64,000 nucleotides of DNA from Chloroflexota bacterium (GTDB taxonomy: Bacteria > Chloroflexota > Ktedonobacteria > Ktedonobacterales > JADMIN01), in contig JAJPKE010000007.1 in assembly GCA_021323855.1 (NCBI GenBank), positions 1 to 64,000 on the forward strand, written 5' to 3'. Position 1 is the stretch's first letter. Every line of letters begins with the position of its first letter. The position numbers were made by a program, and so were the translations under genes. This document shows positions 1 to 8,307 of the stretch, in pieces. The notes beneath the pieces are model-generated. The model made no database searches. It saw nothing but the letters and a program-made list of their open reading frames with translations, and had not been told where the DNA came from.

Positions 1-1023
1 ACGATTGCCATCGCCCACGTCGAGTACCAGACGGAGAAGCGGCACTACGCGCATGTGGACTGTCCGGGGCATGCCGACTACATCAAGAACATGATTACCG
101 GCGCCGCGCAGATGGACGGGGCGATTCTGGTGGTCAGCGCGCCTGATGGCCCGATGCCCCAGACCCGCGAGCATATTCTGCTCGCCCGCCAGGTGGAAGT
201 GCCTGCGATGGTCGTCTTCCTCAACAAAGTCGACATGATGGATGACGAAGAGTTGCTCGAACTCGTCGAACTCGAAGTCCGCGAACTGTTGAGCAAAAAC
301 AACTTCCCCGGCGACGAGGTGCCGGTGATTCGGGGGTCGGCGCTCAAGGCGCTGGAGTCCACCGGCAACCTGTCGCGCGAGGACCCGGATGCCGCGCCGA
401 TCTGGGCGTTGATGGATGCGGTGGATTCCTACATCCCCACGCCACCCCGGCCCATAGACCAGCCGTTCCTGATGCCGATTGAGGACGTGTTCTCGATCAA
501 GGGGCGGGGCACGGTGGTCACGGGCCGTATCGAGCGCGGCACGGTCAAGGTCAACGAGAACGTCGAGATTGTCGGCTTCAGCGAGCAGTCGCGCACGGTG
601 GTCTGCACCGGGGTGGAGATGTTCCAGAAGACGCTGGATCAGGGCGAGGCCGGTGACAACGTGGGGTGTTTGTTGCGTGGGGTGGAGCGCACCGAGGTGG
701 AGCGCGGCCAGGTGCTGGCCAAGCCCGGCAGCATCAAGCCCCATACTAAATTCTCTGCGCAGGTCTACGTGCTGACCAAAGAGGAGGGTGGCCGTCACAC
801 GCCGTTCTTCAATGGCTATCAGCCGCAGTTCTACATCCGCACGACTGATGTGACGGGTAAACTGAAGCTGCCGGAGGGGGTGGAGATGATTATGCCGGGC
901 GATAATGTCACCATCGAGGTGGAACTGCACGACCCGGTGGCGCTGGAAGAGGGCAGCCGCTTTGCCATTCGTGAGGGTGGCCGCACGGTGGGCGCCGGCG
1001 CCGTCACCAAAGTCCTCGGCTAA
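1..1023 (+). CDS. tuf: Elongation factor Tu (5' end outside the window)
   Basis: GTPase that delivers aminoacyl-tRNA to the ribosomal A site in the cytoplasm. Frame 1 is open from base 1, so the start and the P-loop lie upstream and about 340 C-terminal residues are present. Visible motifs are the G3 box DCPGH (bases 58-72), the G4 box NKVD near 226 and a G5-like SAL near 340. Beta-barrel domains 2 and 3 follow, with [13 protein letters not shown] and the C-terminal [15 protein letters not shown]. The stop is TAA at 1021. It opens a translation/secretion cluster, followed by rpmG, secE and nusG as in many bacteria. A hairpin sits 30 bases after the stop. The identification is essentially certain. 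Confidence 0.98.
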   Translation, partial: TIAIAHVEYQTEKRHYAHVDCPGHADYIKNMITGAAQMDGAILVVSAPDGPMPQTREHILLARQVEVPAMVVFLNKVDMMDDEELLELVELEVRELLSKNNFPGDEVPVIRGSALKALESTGNLSREDPDAAPIWALMDAVDSYIPTPPRPIDQPFLMPIEDVFSIKGRGTVVTGRIERGTVKVNENVEIVGFSEQSRTVVCTGVEMFQKTLDQGEAGDNVGCLLRGVERTEVERGQVLAKPGSIKPHTKFSAQVYVLTKEEGGRHTPFFNGYQPQFYIRTTDVTGKLKLPEGVEMIMPGDNVTIEVELHDPVALEEGSRFAIREGGRTVGAGAVTKVLG

Positions 1024-1053
1024 CCCGTTTTCCGCACGATGTGTGCAACGTTC

Positions 1054-1087
1054 GCGCTCCTGGCTGATACCCTTCGGCCAGGAGCGC
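1054..1087 (+). terminator. Hairpin after tuf, probable terminator
   Basis: A perfect 11-bp inverted repeat (1054-1064 with 1077-1087) flanks a 12-base loop, 30 bases after the tuf stop. No clear T-run follows, so it is either a weak intrinsic terminator or an mRNA 3'-end stabiliser. Confidence 0.6.
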
Positions 1088-1123
1088 CTCGCTTGTGACC
1101 GATATCTGTCACTGGTACGTTTA

Positions 1124-1150
1124 TATCTCAGGTATCTGAGGTATCTCAGG
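1124..1150. repeat. Three tandem 9-bp units (TATCTCAGG)
   Basis: The units are TATCTCAGG, TATCTGAGG and TATCTCAGG in direct contact, in the tuf-rpmG spacer just upstream of the predicted rpmG promoter. This is one of several 9-bp-period arrays in the window. Confidence 0.8.
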
Positions 1151-1173
1151 CTTTGCCCAATGGCCCATGTGGC

Positions 1174-1202
1174 TAGACAGTGCCTGATGAATGCGATAGA
1201 AT
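1174..1202 (+). promoter_or_regulatory. Predicted sigma-70-type promoter for rpmG
   Basis: TAGACA (1174-1179), a 17-base spacer and TAGAAT (1197-1202). Each hexamer matches the consensus at five of six positions. The start codon of rpmG is about 115 bases beyond the expected transcription start. Confidence 0.6.
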
Positions 1203-1324
1203 AGTCTGGAAGTGGAGCGCGAAACGGTCAGGTGCATAATGTTGGGCAGCTATTGTCTGCAGACACATCTGCAATCTGGTGATAAGCCGTATGGCGCTCG
1301 GAGATTTGGTGGAGGATACTGGCG

Positions 1325-1495
1325 ATGGCGGCCAAAGGCAAAGAGAATCGCATCGTCATCACACTTGCGTGTACGGAATGTAAGTCGCGCAATTATGTGA
1401 CGACCAAAAATAAAAAGAACGATCCGGACCGGATGGAGCAGCGCAAATATTGCTCGCGCTGTCGCACTCATCGTCCCCATCGTGAAACCAAGTAG
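1325..1495 (+). CDS. rpmG: Ribosomal protein bL33
   Basis: A 56-residue large-subunit ribosomal protein. The frame reads [20 protein letters not shown], then [12 protein letters not shown], and ends at TAG 1493. Two Cys pairs, CTEC (residues 16-19) and CSRC (about 42-45), form the zinc ribbon of the C+ type of L33. The Shine-Dalgarno sequence GGAGG at 1311-1315 is nine bases before the ATG. Length and composition match the family. Its place between tuf and secE is the usual one. I looked for the tRNA-Trp gene sometimes found before secE and saw no tRNA in the following 280 bases. Confidence 0.95.
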   Translation: MAAKGKENRIVITLACTECKSRNYVTTKNKKNDPDRMEQRKYCSRCRTHRPHRETK

Positions 1496-1632
1496 CAACC
1501 AAGTAGCAATCTGTACGCATCGTATAGAGTCAGTGCAATCATTGTCATCGTTGTAATCATCGCAACTATCTGCCAGCACACGGCGGATTGTTGTAGCGCG
1601 TTCTCAGGTAGTCGTTCATCGCTCATGTAGTC

Positions 1633-1659
1633 CATATAGCTCATATAGCTCATAGAGCG
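1633..1659. repeat. Tandem 9-bp units (CATATAGCT) before secE
   Basis: CATATAGCT occurs twice in contact (1633-1641 and 1642-1650), followed by the degenerate CATAGAGCG. A looser 9-base periodicity is also visible near 1537-1563. The rpmG-secE spacer contains no other recognisable feature. Confidence 0.7.
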
Positions 1660-1777
1660 CATAAAAGCACCGGGCACATGATGCGCGTATGCTCCGGTTG
1701 AATGCCCGGCATCAGACGCCGACAGCCGATCATAGCCGGTGGGCGTTTGATACCACCCGTATGTAGGAGAAACTCTT

Positions 1778-2287
1778 GTGGCAAAGACGATAGGTAAGGA
1801 CAGGGGTTCCAAACTCCGTGGACGTGTCTCCGGACGTGTCTCGGCGACGCCGGAAACCAGCGTCGTGGATTCGTCTGACGACGAAACGCGAGATGAGGAG
1901 CTTGTCGCTGCCGGAGATGACGGGCTGGAGGCGGAGAGCGACAACCTGGCTGATGATCTGACCGATGAGGTTGATGATGCAGGCGACGCGCCGGAAGCCG
2001 GTAGCTCCCTGCTGGCGCCGGTCAACAATGAGGCGTCCACGCTGCGGCGTGTCGAGGGACGCCCACGCACGGTCCACATTCCTGAGTGGATGATGGGCAA
2101 CTCCGTCACCCGCTATGTCGCAGAATCGTTCGTCGAACTGCGCTACAACACCACCTGGCCGACCTGGCGTGAGGGCTGGAACTTCACCTTCATTGTCATC
2201 TTGATGTCCATTGTGGTTGCGGTCATTCTAGGCCTGGCAGACTTCGGGCTGGTCAACGCGCTCACCTGGCTGGTTGGCAATCACTAG
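1778..2287 (+). CDS. secE: Preprotein translocase subunit SecE with long acidic N-terminus
   Basis: SecE is the small essential subunit of the SecYEG channel in the cytoplasmic membrane. The SecE core lies at residues about 105-169: an amphipathic helix with RYVAESFVELRYNTTWPTW, then one membrane segment near 132-152. The first 100 residues are hydrophilic and very acidic (SDDETRDEE, EAESDNLADDLTDEVDD), so the protein is 169 residues against 60-80 for a minimal SecE. The start is GTG, chosen because TAGGAGA lies just upstream and no in-frame ATG precedes the acidic region. It lies directly before nusG, the classic arrangement. Confidence 0.92.
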   Translation: MAKTIGKDRGSKLRGRVSGRVSATPETSVVDSSDDETRDEELVAAGDDGLEAESDNLADDLTDEVDDAGDAPEAGSSLLAPVNNEASTLRRVEGRPRTVHIPEWMMGNSVTRYVAESFVELRYNTTWPTWREGWNFTFIVILMSIVVAVILGLADFGLVNALTWLVGNH

Positions 2288-2436
2288 CCATTACTAGCTA
2301 TACAGGCTATAAGTAGCCACCAGCCGTGCAAAGTAGCAGCTACGGGCGGCGCGGAAATAGCGTATACTTGTGCAGAGCAAACGTCGTACAAAGTCGTCTA
2401 TGGTATGCGCATAGCCTGCGGAAGAATAGGTAACAT

Positions 2437-3045
2437 ATGGACCCAGAAGAGCAAGAGGATATCACGCCGGACGCTGAGCAGGCGATGGTCGAGGAAGAGA
2501 AGATTCCTGGGCGTCACTGGTATGCCATCCACACCTATTCTGGCTATGAGAACAAGGTCAAGACGCATTTAGAGGCGCGCATCGCTTCATTGGGGATGAA
2601 GGACAAGTTCTTCCGGGTGGTCGTGCCGACCGAAGATGAGATCGAGGTCAAGGGTGGTCAGCGCCGCACCGTCACGCGCAAGGTCTATCCGGGCTACGTG
2701 CTGGTGGATATGGTGCTGGATGACTATACCTGGCATGTGGTGCGCGAAACACCGGGCGTAACGGGCTTCGTTGGCGGAACGAGTACAGAGCCAGTGCCCC
2801 TGCAAGAGAGCGAGCTTCGCTACATCCTCAAGTCGTCCACTGCTGGCGCAGAGGAGGCCAAGCCCAAGCCTAAAGTGCTCTTCACCGTCGGCCAGAGCGT
2901 GAAGGTGATTGACGGTCCGTTCGCCGAGTTTATCGGCACGGTCAGCGAAGTTCACCCAGACCGCAACAAGATCACGGTGCTGGTCTCCTTCTTCGGACGT
3001 GAGACACCGGTACAACTCGATTACTACCAGGTAGAGAAGGTCTAG
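2437..3045 (+). CDS. nusG: Transcription termination/antitermination factor NusG
   Basis: NusG binds RNA polymerase and links it to Rho or to the ribosome. The protein has 202 residues. It has an acidic leader, an NGN domain (about 24-130, with WYAIHTYSGYENKV and a GYVLVDM segment) and a C-terminal KOW domain (about 147-200, with VKVIDGPFAEFIGTVSEV). It starts at ATG 2437 and follows secE by 149 bases. A TATACT at 2363-2368 could be the -10 of a private promoter, but no good -35 lies in register. A strong hairpin follows the gene. Confidence 0.97.
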   Translation: MDPEEQEDITPDAEQAMVEEEKIPGRHWYAIHTYSGYENKVKTHLEARIASLGMKDKFFRVVVPTEDEIEVKGGQRRTVTRKVYPGYVLVDMVLDDYTWHVVRETPGVTGFVGGTSTEPVPLQESELRYILKSSTAGAEEAKPKPKVLFTVGQSVKVIDGPFAEFIGTVSEVHPDRNKITVLVSFFGRETPVQLDYYQVEKV

Positions 3046-3139
3046 CGGGCAGTATTGCAGGGAACTGGCGCTAACACCTCATGGCGTGTCATGAGTGACG
3101 ATTCGCGGTTCTAAGCATAGTATGGCGATTCGCGGCTCC

Positions 3140-3187
3140 GAAGAGCCGGCGCACGGGGGCGAAGTAGACCACCGGCGCCGGCTCTTC
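3140..3187 (+). terminator. Strong hairpin after nusG, probable terminator
   Basis: A perfect 13-bp stem (3140-3152 with 3175-3187) has a 22-base loop and is followed by a mildly T-rich stretch. It separates nusG from a predicted new promoter for rplK, so the r-protein genes are probably a separate unit. Confidence 0.65.
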
Positions 3188-3201
3188 TCTGGGCTGTTCT
3201 G

Positions 3202-3231
3202 TTGTTGGCCAATTGCATGATATGCGATAAT
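3202..3231 (+). promoter_or_regulatory. Predicted promoter for rplK-rplA
   Basis: TTGTTG (3202-3207), 18 bases, GATAAT (3226-3231). The leader of about 120 bases to the rplK start is long enough for L1-type translational feedback, which is known for this operon in other bacteria. I could not confirm an L1 site by eye. Confidence 0.55.
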
Positions 3232-3359
3232 AGATGAATGGGGATCGCGCCAACGAGTTTTGTGGAAGGGCTGTGACGAACGGCTCGCGCGGTCCCAACA
3301 GCAGAGGGAGGGTGTGGCACACTGCACCCTGAGACCTCAGAGGAGAACACCAGGAACAC

Positions 3360-3782
3360 ATGGCAAAGCGTGTCAAAGCAATCGTAAAATTGCAGATTCC
3401 CGCCGGCAAGGCGACCCCGGCCCAGCCAATCGGTCCGGCGCTCGGCCAGCACGGCATCAATATTATGGGCTTCTGCAAAGAGTACAACGAGCGCACGGCC
3501 AGCATGGCGGGCAGTATCATCCCTGCCGTCATCACCGTCTATGAAGATCGCTCGTTCACGTTCATCACCAAGACACCTCCGGCGGCTGACCTGCTGAAGA
3601 AAGCGGCGGGCGCCGATAAAGGGTCTGGCACACCCAACAAGGCGAAGGTCGGCACCATCACGGCGAAGCAACTGCGCGAAATCGCCGAATTGAAGATGAA
3701 AGACCTGAACGCCACGAGCGTTGAGGGTGCCGAGAAGATCGTTGCCGGAACCGCCCGCTCGATGGGCATTGCCATCGAATAG
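3360..3782 (+). CDS. rplK: Ribosomal protein uL11
   Basis: A 140-residue protein of the GTPase-associated centre of the 50S subunit. The N-terminal domain carries [20 protein letters not shown]. The C-terminal rRNA-binding domain has the [19 protein letters not shown] segment and the GTARSMGI ending. The ATG at 3360 gives the standard family length, and AGAGGAGAAC lies upstream. It is followed after 93 bases by rplA, the usual L11 operon order. Confidence 0.98.
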   Translation: MAKRVKAIVKLQIPAGKATPAQPIGPALGQHGINIMGFCKEYNERTASMAGSIIPAVITVYEDRSFTFITKTPPAADLLKKAAGADKGSGTPNKAKVGTITAKQLREIAELKMKDLNATSVEGAEKIVAGTARSMGIAIE

Positions 3783-3875
3783 GTGCCGAATCCGGCGTAC
3801 AGCAACGAGTTATTTCTTTCTACATCCAGCCCATTAGTCACTTGGGCGATTGCCACAAGGAGGGCATACTACAAC

Positions 3876-4583
3876 ATGCCACATCACGGGAAAAAGTACG
3901 TCGAGGCAACCAAGCTCCTCGAAGAGAACAAGCTGTATGAGCCAGCCGAAGCGGTCAGCTTGCTCAAGAAGATGAACTACGTGAAGTTCGATCCGACGGT
4001 TGAGTTGCATATGCAGCTTGGCGTGGACCCGCGCCACGCAGACCAGATGGTGCGCGGCACGGCAACGCTCCCCGCTGGCACTGGCAAAACCGTCAAGGTG
4101 CTGGTCTTTGCGCAGGGCGAGAAGGCCAAAGAAGCGGAGAACGCCGGAGCGGACTTCGTGGGCCTCGACGACATGATTAAGCAGATCAACGAGGGCTGGC
4201 TGGGCTTCGATGTTGCCATTGCGACGCCTGATGTCATGAGCAAAGTCGCCAGCCTGGGCCGCCGCCTGGGTCCGCGCGGTCTGATGCCGAACCCGAAGAC
4301 AGGCACCGTCACCTTTGATGTCGCCCGCGCGGTGAACGAGGTAAAGGGCGGGCGCGTGGAGTTCCGCGTGGACAAGACCAGCCTGATTCACATACCCATC
4401 GGCAAGATTTCGTTTAGCGAAGAGCAGATCATGCAGAACCTCGCCGCCTCGATTGACGCCATCGTGCGCGCCAGGCCATCCGGCGCGAAAGGCCAGTATG
4501 TCAAGAGCGTGGTCATCTGCTCCACCATGTCGCCGGGCGTGCGGCTGGATGTGCCAACGGCGCTGTCGCTCAAGGTCGGCTAA
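3876..4583 (+). CDS. rplA: Ribosomal protein uL1
   Basis: A 235-residue protein of the L1 stalk of the 50S subunit, and often the translational repressor of its own operon. Family motifs are [19 protein letters not shown], the [18 protein letters not shown] block and the [10 protein letters not shown] segment. The frame is open back to 3783, but the ATG at 3876 is preferred. It has AAGGAGGGC 11 bases upstream, begins [11 protein letters not shown] as in the family, and gives the normal length. A small hairpin follows the stop. Confidence 0.98.
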   Translation: MPHHGKKYVEATKLLEENKLYEPAEAVSLLKKMNYVKFDPTVELHMQLGVDPRHADQMVRGTATLPAGTGKTVKVLVFAQGEKAKEAENAGADFVGLDDMIKQINEGWLGFDVAIATPDVMSKVASLGRRLGPRGLMPNPKTGTVTFDVARAVNEVKGGRVEFRVDKTSLIHIPIGKISFSEEQIMQNLAASIDAIVRARPSGAKGQYVKSVVICSTMSPGVRLDVPTALSLKVG

Positions 4584-4595
4584 GCGCTGGCTAAA

Positions 4596-4627
4596 GGTTG
4601 GCTACATCAGCTAAAAGTCAGCCAACC
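4596..4627 (+). terminator. Weak hairpin after rplA
   Basis: An 8-bp stem, GGTTGGCT with AGCCAACC (4596-4603 with 4620-4627), and no T-run. It lies immediately before the -35 of the rplJ promoter. Confidence 0.4.
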
Positions 4628-4628
4628 A

Positions 4629-4658
4629 TTGACAGGCGGCCCTCGTGGCTGCTATACT
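4629..4658 (+). promoter_or_regulatory. Consensus promoter for rplJ-rplL
   Basis: A perfect TTGACA (4629-4634), an 18-base spacer and TATACT (4653-4658). Transcription would start near 4665, just ahead of the L10 leader structure. Confidence 0.8.
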
Positions 4659-4682
4659 AATTCGAGTACAATCGCATACATG

Positions 4683-4834
4683 CCAGAGACAGCAGGTGCG
4701 TCCGCAAGGGCGCTTAAGCGATAAGGCCTGCCGAGGCGAAGCATCCACACATTCAACACAGAAATCCGCTGCCTGGGGGTCCCAGGGGCGTGTGCGTGTG
4801 GGCCTTCGGGTCGGCGACCTGAAGGCCCTTTTTT
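4683..4834 (+). promoter_or_regulatory. L10 ribosomal-protein leader with attenuator hairpin
   Basis: This structured 5' leader of rplJ-rplL binds the L10(L12)4 complex and stops transcription when L10 is in excess. The conserved kink-turn-like elements known from Bacillus leaders are visible as GAGACAGCAGGTGCG (4686-4700) and GGCCTGCCGAGG (4724-4735). A 13-bp stem (4800-4812 with 4816-4828, one G-U pair) then follows with a 3-base loop and six Ts (4829-4834), a textbook intrinsic terminator. The terminator lies more than 200 bases before rplJ, so this is attenuation and not an operon end. Confidence 0.88.
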
Positions 4835-5045
4835 GTGGGCCACAGGCGCCAGACTAGTCACCCTCTCCACATCAGCCAGATCAAGCTGATGGCATATCCG
4901 CGACTGCACCAATCATCGGAACCTGTATCGCAGGAGACACCCGCACGGCAACAGCAAACAACCAGGCCACGCAGGTGAACGCCGGAGCGGAGCGCACCCG
5001 GCAACGCTCCTGACACTCGCTCTGGAAGGGAGACACAGCAAACCA
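4835..5045 (+). other. rplJ leader after the attenuator, no gene
   Basis: There are 211 untranslated bases between the attenuator and rplJ. I see no coding frame or stable hairpin here. The rplJ Shine-Dalgarno GGAAGGGAGA lies near 5022-5031. Confidence 0.5.
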
Positions 5046-5582
5046 ATGCCAACAAACGCAAAAGCCGCCATCATCGAAGATATGACGGAAAAGCTGAAAC
5101 AGTCACGCGCAGCGGTTCTCCTTCAGACGGAAGGGCTGACCGTCAGTGAGATGCAGGAGCTGCGCCGCCGCCTGCGGGCCGCCAACGTGCAACTCTATGT
5201 CGTCAAAAATACGCTGCTGCGTATCGCCTCGGAGCGCGCATCCTACAAGGACATCTCCGGCGTGCTGAACGGCCAGACGACCATCGCGCTCAGCACCGAA
5301 GATGAGGTCGCACCCGCAAAAACGGTGTCTGACTACATGCGCCAGGTGAAGACCGGCAAGCCGGTGGTCATCAAGGCGGGCATCCTGGAAAATGGCCCAA
5401 TCTCCGTCGCCCAGGTGGAGGCGCTGTCGAAGGTGCCCCCGCGTGAGCAACTGCGCGCCGAAGTCGTCGGCTCGATCCAGGGGCCGCTCAGCCAGACCTA
5501 CGGCGTCATCAGCGCGCCGCTACGCGATCTGATCAACGTGCTGGAAGCGCGCATTCAGAAGCTGGGAGGCGCCGCCGCCTAG
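5046..5582 (+). CDS. rplJ: Ribosomal protein uL10
   Basis: A 178-residue base of the L7/L12 stalk. The N-terminal rRNA-binding domain is recognisable from [20 protein letters not shown] and [11 protein letters not shown]. The C-terminal helix ([19 protein letters not shown]) is the docking site for L12 dimers. The start ATG 5046 follows GGAAGGGAGACACAGC. It lies downstream of its own consensus promoter and the L10 leader, so it is very likely autoregulated with rplL. Confidence 0.97.
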   Translation: MPTNAKAAIIEDMTEKLKQSRAAVLLQTEGLTVSEMQELRRRLRAANVQLYVVKNTLLRIASERASYKDISGVLNGQTTIALSTEDEVAPAKTVSDYMRQVKTGKPVVIKAGILENGPISVAQVEALSKVPPREQLRAEVVGSIQGPLSQTYGVISAPLRDLINVLEARIQKLGGAAA

Positions 5583-5674
5583 CAAGTGGGAGACGCTGGC
5601 AGATTGACTTGCCAGTTCTCCTGTTCGTTCACCCGACTATCACACACACATTCTCGTTTGGAGGAAACCCAATC

Positions 5675-6064
5675 ATGGCAGTAGATGTTGATACGATCAT
5701 CGAGCAACTCAGCAACATGAGCGTGCTGGACCTGGTGAAGTTGAGCAAAGCCCTGCAAGAGCAGTGGGGCGTGAGCGCGGCTCCGACGATGGCGATGGCC
5801 GTGCCGACCGGCGCGACTGGGGGCGGCGAGGCTGCCCCGGCTGCCGAGGAGCAGACCGAGTTCACCGTCGTTCTTCAGGAGATCGGCGCGAACAAGATCA
5901 ACGTCATTAAGGCGGTCCGCGAGCTGACTGGCCTCGGCCTCAAAGAGGCGAAGGACCTGGTGGATAGCGCCCCGACCAACGTCAAAGAAAACGTGGCGAA
6001 GGACGAGGCGAACGCCGCCAAAGCCAAGCTCGAAGAGGCTGGCGCCAAAGCCGATGTCAAGTAA
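5675..6064 (+). CDS. rplL: Ribosomal protein bL12 (L7/L12)
   Basis: A 129-residue acidic stalk protein that recruits translational GTPases. Residues 1-32 are the dimerisation domain ([20 protein letters not shown]), followed by an Ala/Gly/Glu hinge. The C-terminal domain has [20 protein letters not shown] and [15 protein letters not shown]. The frame is open from 5609, but the ATG at 5675 is chosen. It has TTGGAGGAAACCC just before it, and [12 protein letters not shown] is the family N-terminus. It ends the r-protein unit. rpoB, the usual next gene, is absent. Confidence 0.97.
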   Translation: MAVDVDTIIEQLSNMSVLDLVKLSKALQEQWGVSAAPTMAMAVPTGATGGGEAAPAAEEQTEFTVVLQEIGANKINVIKAVRELTGLGLKEAKDLVDSAPTNVKENVAKDEANAAKAKLEEAGAKADVK

Positions 6065-6083
6065 TCCCGGCGTTTAGTTGCAG

Positions 6084-6145
6084 CAATCCCTCAGCAGTCT
6101 GTGCGTGTATCATACACGTATCGGGCTACTGGGGGATTGTGTTTT
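6084..6145 (+). terminator. Terminator after rplL
   Basis: An 11-bp stem (6084-6094 with 6129-6139, one G-T pair) encloses a second small hairpin, CGTGTATCATACACG, and is followed by TGTTTTC. Confidence 0.7.
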
Positions 6146-6345
6146 CATGATGAATACAGTGTTGCCACAAGTGGCCGGCGGAAGAATTGGTGGTACGCGG
6201 ATAGACAAATAGCGGCAAGAAGGGCAGTTTGACACGGTGATCGAACTCTCCATCAGCAAACGGTTCAGGAGTCAATTCAAGAAGCCACCGCGCAAATCGG
6301 CATGCGGACAATGTATGATAACGCTATCCTCCGGGAGGAAGAGTA

Positions 6346-6858
6346 ATGCTGACGGCAAGCAGGATCATTGAGTTGTTGCACCTGGAACCGTTGCCGGTCG
6401 AAGGTGGCTATTTTTGTGAGACGTACCGCGCAGCCGAAACGCTGGACCGCCCGGCGCTCCCCGGACGCTATGAGGGAACTCGCTCATTTGGCACCGCAAT
6501 CTATTATTTCCTGTATGGCGAACACTTCTCGGCGTTCCACCGGCTCCGCACCGACGAGGTGTATCATTTCTATCTGGGACAACCCGTCGAATTGGTGCTG
6601 CTCTCTCCTGATGGCGCCGCGACCACGCACTGGTTGGGGGATGACCTCGAAGCGGGACAGCGCCCCCAGGCCACCGTGCCACGTGGCGTCTGGCAGGGGC
6701 TACGGCTGGCGCAGCCCAATCCGGAAAGCTTTGCGCTGCTGGGGACGACAATGGCGCCGGGATTCGATCCCGCCGATTTTGAGCTAGGCGACCGGCAACT
6801 GCTCCTTGCCAGCCATCCACACCAGGCCAGCGAGATCATCGCCCTTACCCGTCAATAA
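6346..6858 (+). CDS. Cupin-superfamily protein, DUF985 (cupin_5)
   Basis: A 170-residue single-domain beta-barrel protein. The family signatures are VEGGYFCETYR at the N-terminus, FHRLRTDEVYHFYLGQPVEL in the middle and FALLGTTMAPGFDPADFEL at the end. His and Asp/Glu residues in the middle motif are the likely metal or ligand contacts. The start ATG has GGGAGGAAGAG upstream. Members resemble sugar isomerase-type cupins, but the family has no firm biochemical role, so none is assigned. The next gene (SDR) is 34 bases downstream on the same strand and probably co-transcribed. Confidence 0.85.
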   Translation: MLTASRIIELLHLEPLPVEGGYFCETYRAAETLDRPALPGRYEGTRSFGTAIYYFLYGEHFSAFHRLRTDEVYHFYLGQPVELVLLSPDGAATTHWLGDDLEAGQRPQATVPRGVWQGLRLAQPNPESFALLGTTMAPGFDPADFELGDRQLLLASHPHQASEIIALTRQ

Positions 6859-6892
6859 GAGACGCACGAGACGCGAGAAAGGTAGCCCGCTT

Positions 6893-7741
6893 ATGAGCAT
6901 CCCACCTCCATCACCTGAACCGTCCGAAACATCCGAAACATCTGGACAATCTGAGCCAGCGGTACCACCAGTCCACGCATTGCTCGATCTATCGGGCAAG
7001 GTTGCGCTCATTACGGGCAGCGGCAGCGGCATGGGCAGCGGCATCGCTGCGCGCTTTGCAGAGGCCGGCGCCTCCGTGCTGGCGCATTACCACACCAGCA
7101 GCGCAGGCGCCGAAGCTGTGGCAAGCCAGATACGTGCGCGTGGCGGCCAGTCTGCAACGGTTGCCGCCGACGTGACCAGTCCCGGCGACGTGGCGCGTCT
7201 GATTGCCGCGACCGTTGAAGCGTTTGGCCGGCTCGATATTCTCGTCAACAATGCGGGCATCTATCCGCTGGCGGGCGTGCTGGAGATGGCTGTCGCCGAC
7301 TGGGAGGCGGTGGTGGATGCAAATCTCAAGAGCGTCTTCCTCTGCACCCAGGCAGCGGCGCGCCAGATGATCGAGCAACGGGTGGGCGGCGCTATCGTCA
7401 ACATCACCTCCATCGAGGCAGAGAATCCGGCCCCAAGCCATAGCCACTACAATGCGGCGAAGGCTGGTGTCTTGATGTATACGCGCGCTGCCGCCAGCGA
7501 ACTGGGTCCGCACGGCATTCGCGTCAACGCCGTTGCCCCTGGACTCATCTGGAAGGACGGGCTGGAGCAGAGCTGGCCCGATGGCGTCGCCCGCTACCAG
7601 GCGACGGCCCCGCTGGGGCGGCTGGGACTGCCAGCGGATGTGGCCGATGCCTGCCTCTTTCTGGCATCAGCCGCCGCGCGCTGGATCACCGGCGCCAGCC
7701 TCACCGTGGATGGTGGCGTCCTCACCCACCAAATCTACTAG
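6893..7741 (+). CDS. Short-chain dehydrogenase/reductase (SDR)
   Basis: A cytoplasmic NAD(P)(H)-dependent oxidoreductase of 282 residues; substrate unknown. A 30-residue Pro/Ser/Glu-rich leader precedes the Rossmann fold. The cofactor motif TGSGSGMGSG is at 41-50, NNAG follows, and the catalytic residues are Ser173, Tyr186 and Lys190 (YNAAK). The C-terminal GASLTVDGG is typical of 3-oxoacyl-ACP reductase-like (FabG-like) SDRs. The frame is open from 6806, but ATG 6893 has GAGAAAGGTAGCC upstream and does not overlap the cupin gene. The leader DNA contains 9-bp repeats (6923-6949). Confidence 0.88.
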   Translation: MSIPPPSPEPSETSETSGQSEPAVPPVHALLDLSGKVALITGSGSGMGSGIAARFAEAGASVLAHYHTSSAGAEAVASQIRARGGQSATVAADVTSPGDVARLIAATVEAFGRLDILVNNAGIYPLAGVLEMAVADWEAVVDANLKSVFLCTQAAARQMIEQRVGGAIVNITSIEAENPAPSHSHYNAAKAGVLMYTRAAASELGPHGIRVNAVAPGLIWKDGLEQSWPDGVARYQATAPLGRLGLPADVADACLFLASAAARWITGASLTVDGGVLTHQIY

Positions 7742-7794
7742 ATCTACTAGCGGCGGTGTACTCGAAAGAACACAGGCAGAGTGGGTGTAGTAGG

Positions 7795-8307
7795 TCAGCG
7801 ATAGAGGAAATAGCCGACGAGGCCACCGAGCGCAAGAATCATAACCACATTGAGTTTGCGGCTGAGGGCCAATCCAAAAGCGCCCATTGCAATCAGCCAG
7901 CCTTTCCAATCAACGATCGGCTGGTGCAAAATCGTCCAGATGACGGTCAGCAGCAGCCCAATGACGGCCACTGACACCCCGCGCATGATGCCCTGGGAAC
8001 GCGGCCATCGCTCGATGTAGCGGTAGCTGCGCGCGACGACCAAGACCAGCAGCGGCGGCACCGTGATTGCCAGCAGCGCGCAACATGCGCCGAGAACGCC
8101 GTAGGTGAAGTAGCCCAGGCAAATCACCCACAATCCATTGGGGCCGGGGCTGATCTGACCAATGGCGATTGACTGGCTGAAATCTACCTCATTCGCCCAG
8201 CGGCGAGCAAGCAAATCCTGGTGCAGGCTGGGCAGGTTACTGAAGCCACCGGTAGAGAAGAGCGAGGCTTTGAGGAAGAGCAACGTGTAGAGCAGTGGAT
8301 TGATCAT
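7795..8307 (-). CDS. chrA: Chromate transporter, second half-size subunit (CHR family)
   Basis: A 170-residue polytopic membrane protein of the CHR (ChrA) family, which exports chromate or a related oxyanion. The CHR signatures FLKASLFSTGGFSNLP and IGQISPGPNGLW are present, followed by hydrophobic helices. Its ATG overlaps the stop of the upstream half by four bases (ATGA). Two half-size proteins therefore replace the single long CHR protein, the known short-chain arrangement with antiparallel subunits. The frame is open further upstream, but the coupled ATG is the clear start. Actual substrate and direction are inference from the family. Confidence 0.85.
   Translation of the reverse strand: MINPLLYTLLFLKASLFSTGGFSNLPSLHQDLLARRWANEVDFSQSIAIGQISPGPNGLWVICLGYFTYGVLGACCALLAITVPPLLVLVVARSYRYIERWPRSQGIMRGVSVAVIGLLLTVIWTILHQPIVDWKGWLIAMGAFGLALSRKLNVVMILALGGLVGYFLYR

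Noticed and set aside
1496..1777. A possible tRNA-Trp gene between rpmG and secE
   Set aside because: No T-loop GTTCGA-type motif, acceptor pairing or CCA end could be found in the 280-base spacer.
6806..6892. An upstream extension of the SDR gene overlapping the cupin gene
   Set aside because: The extra residues have no conserved character, and ATG 6893 has its own ribosome-binding site.
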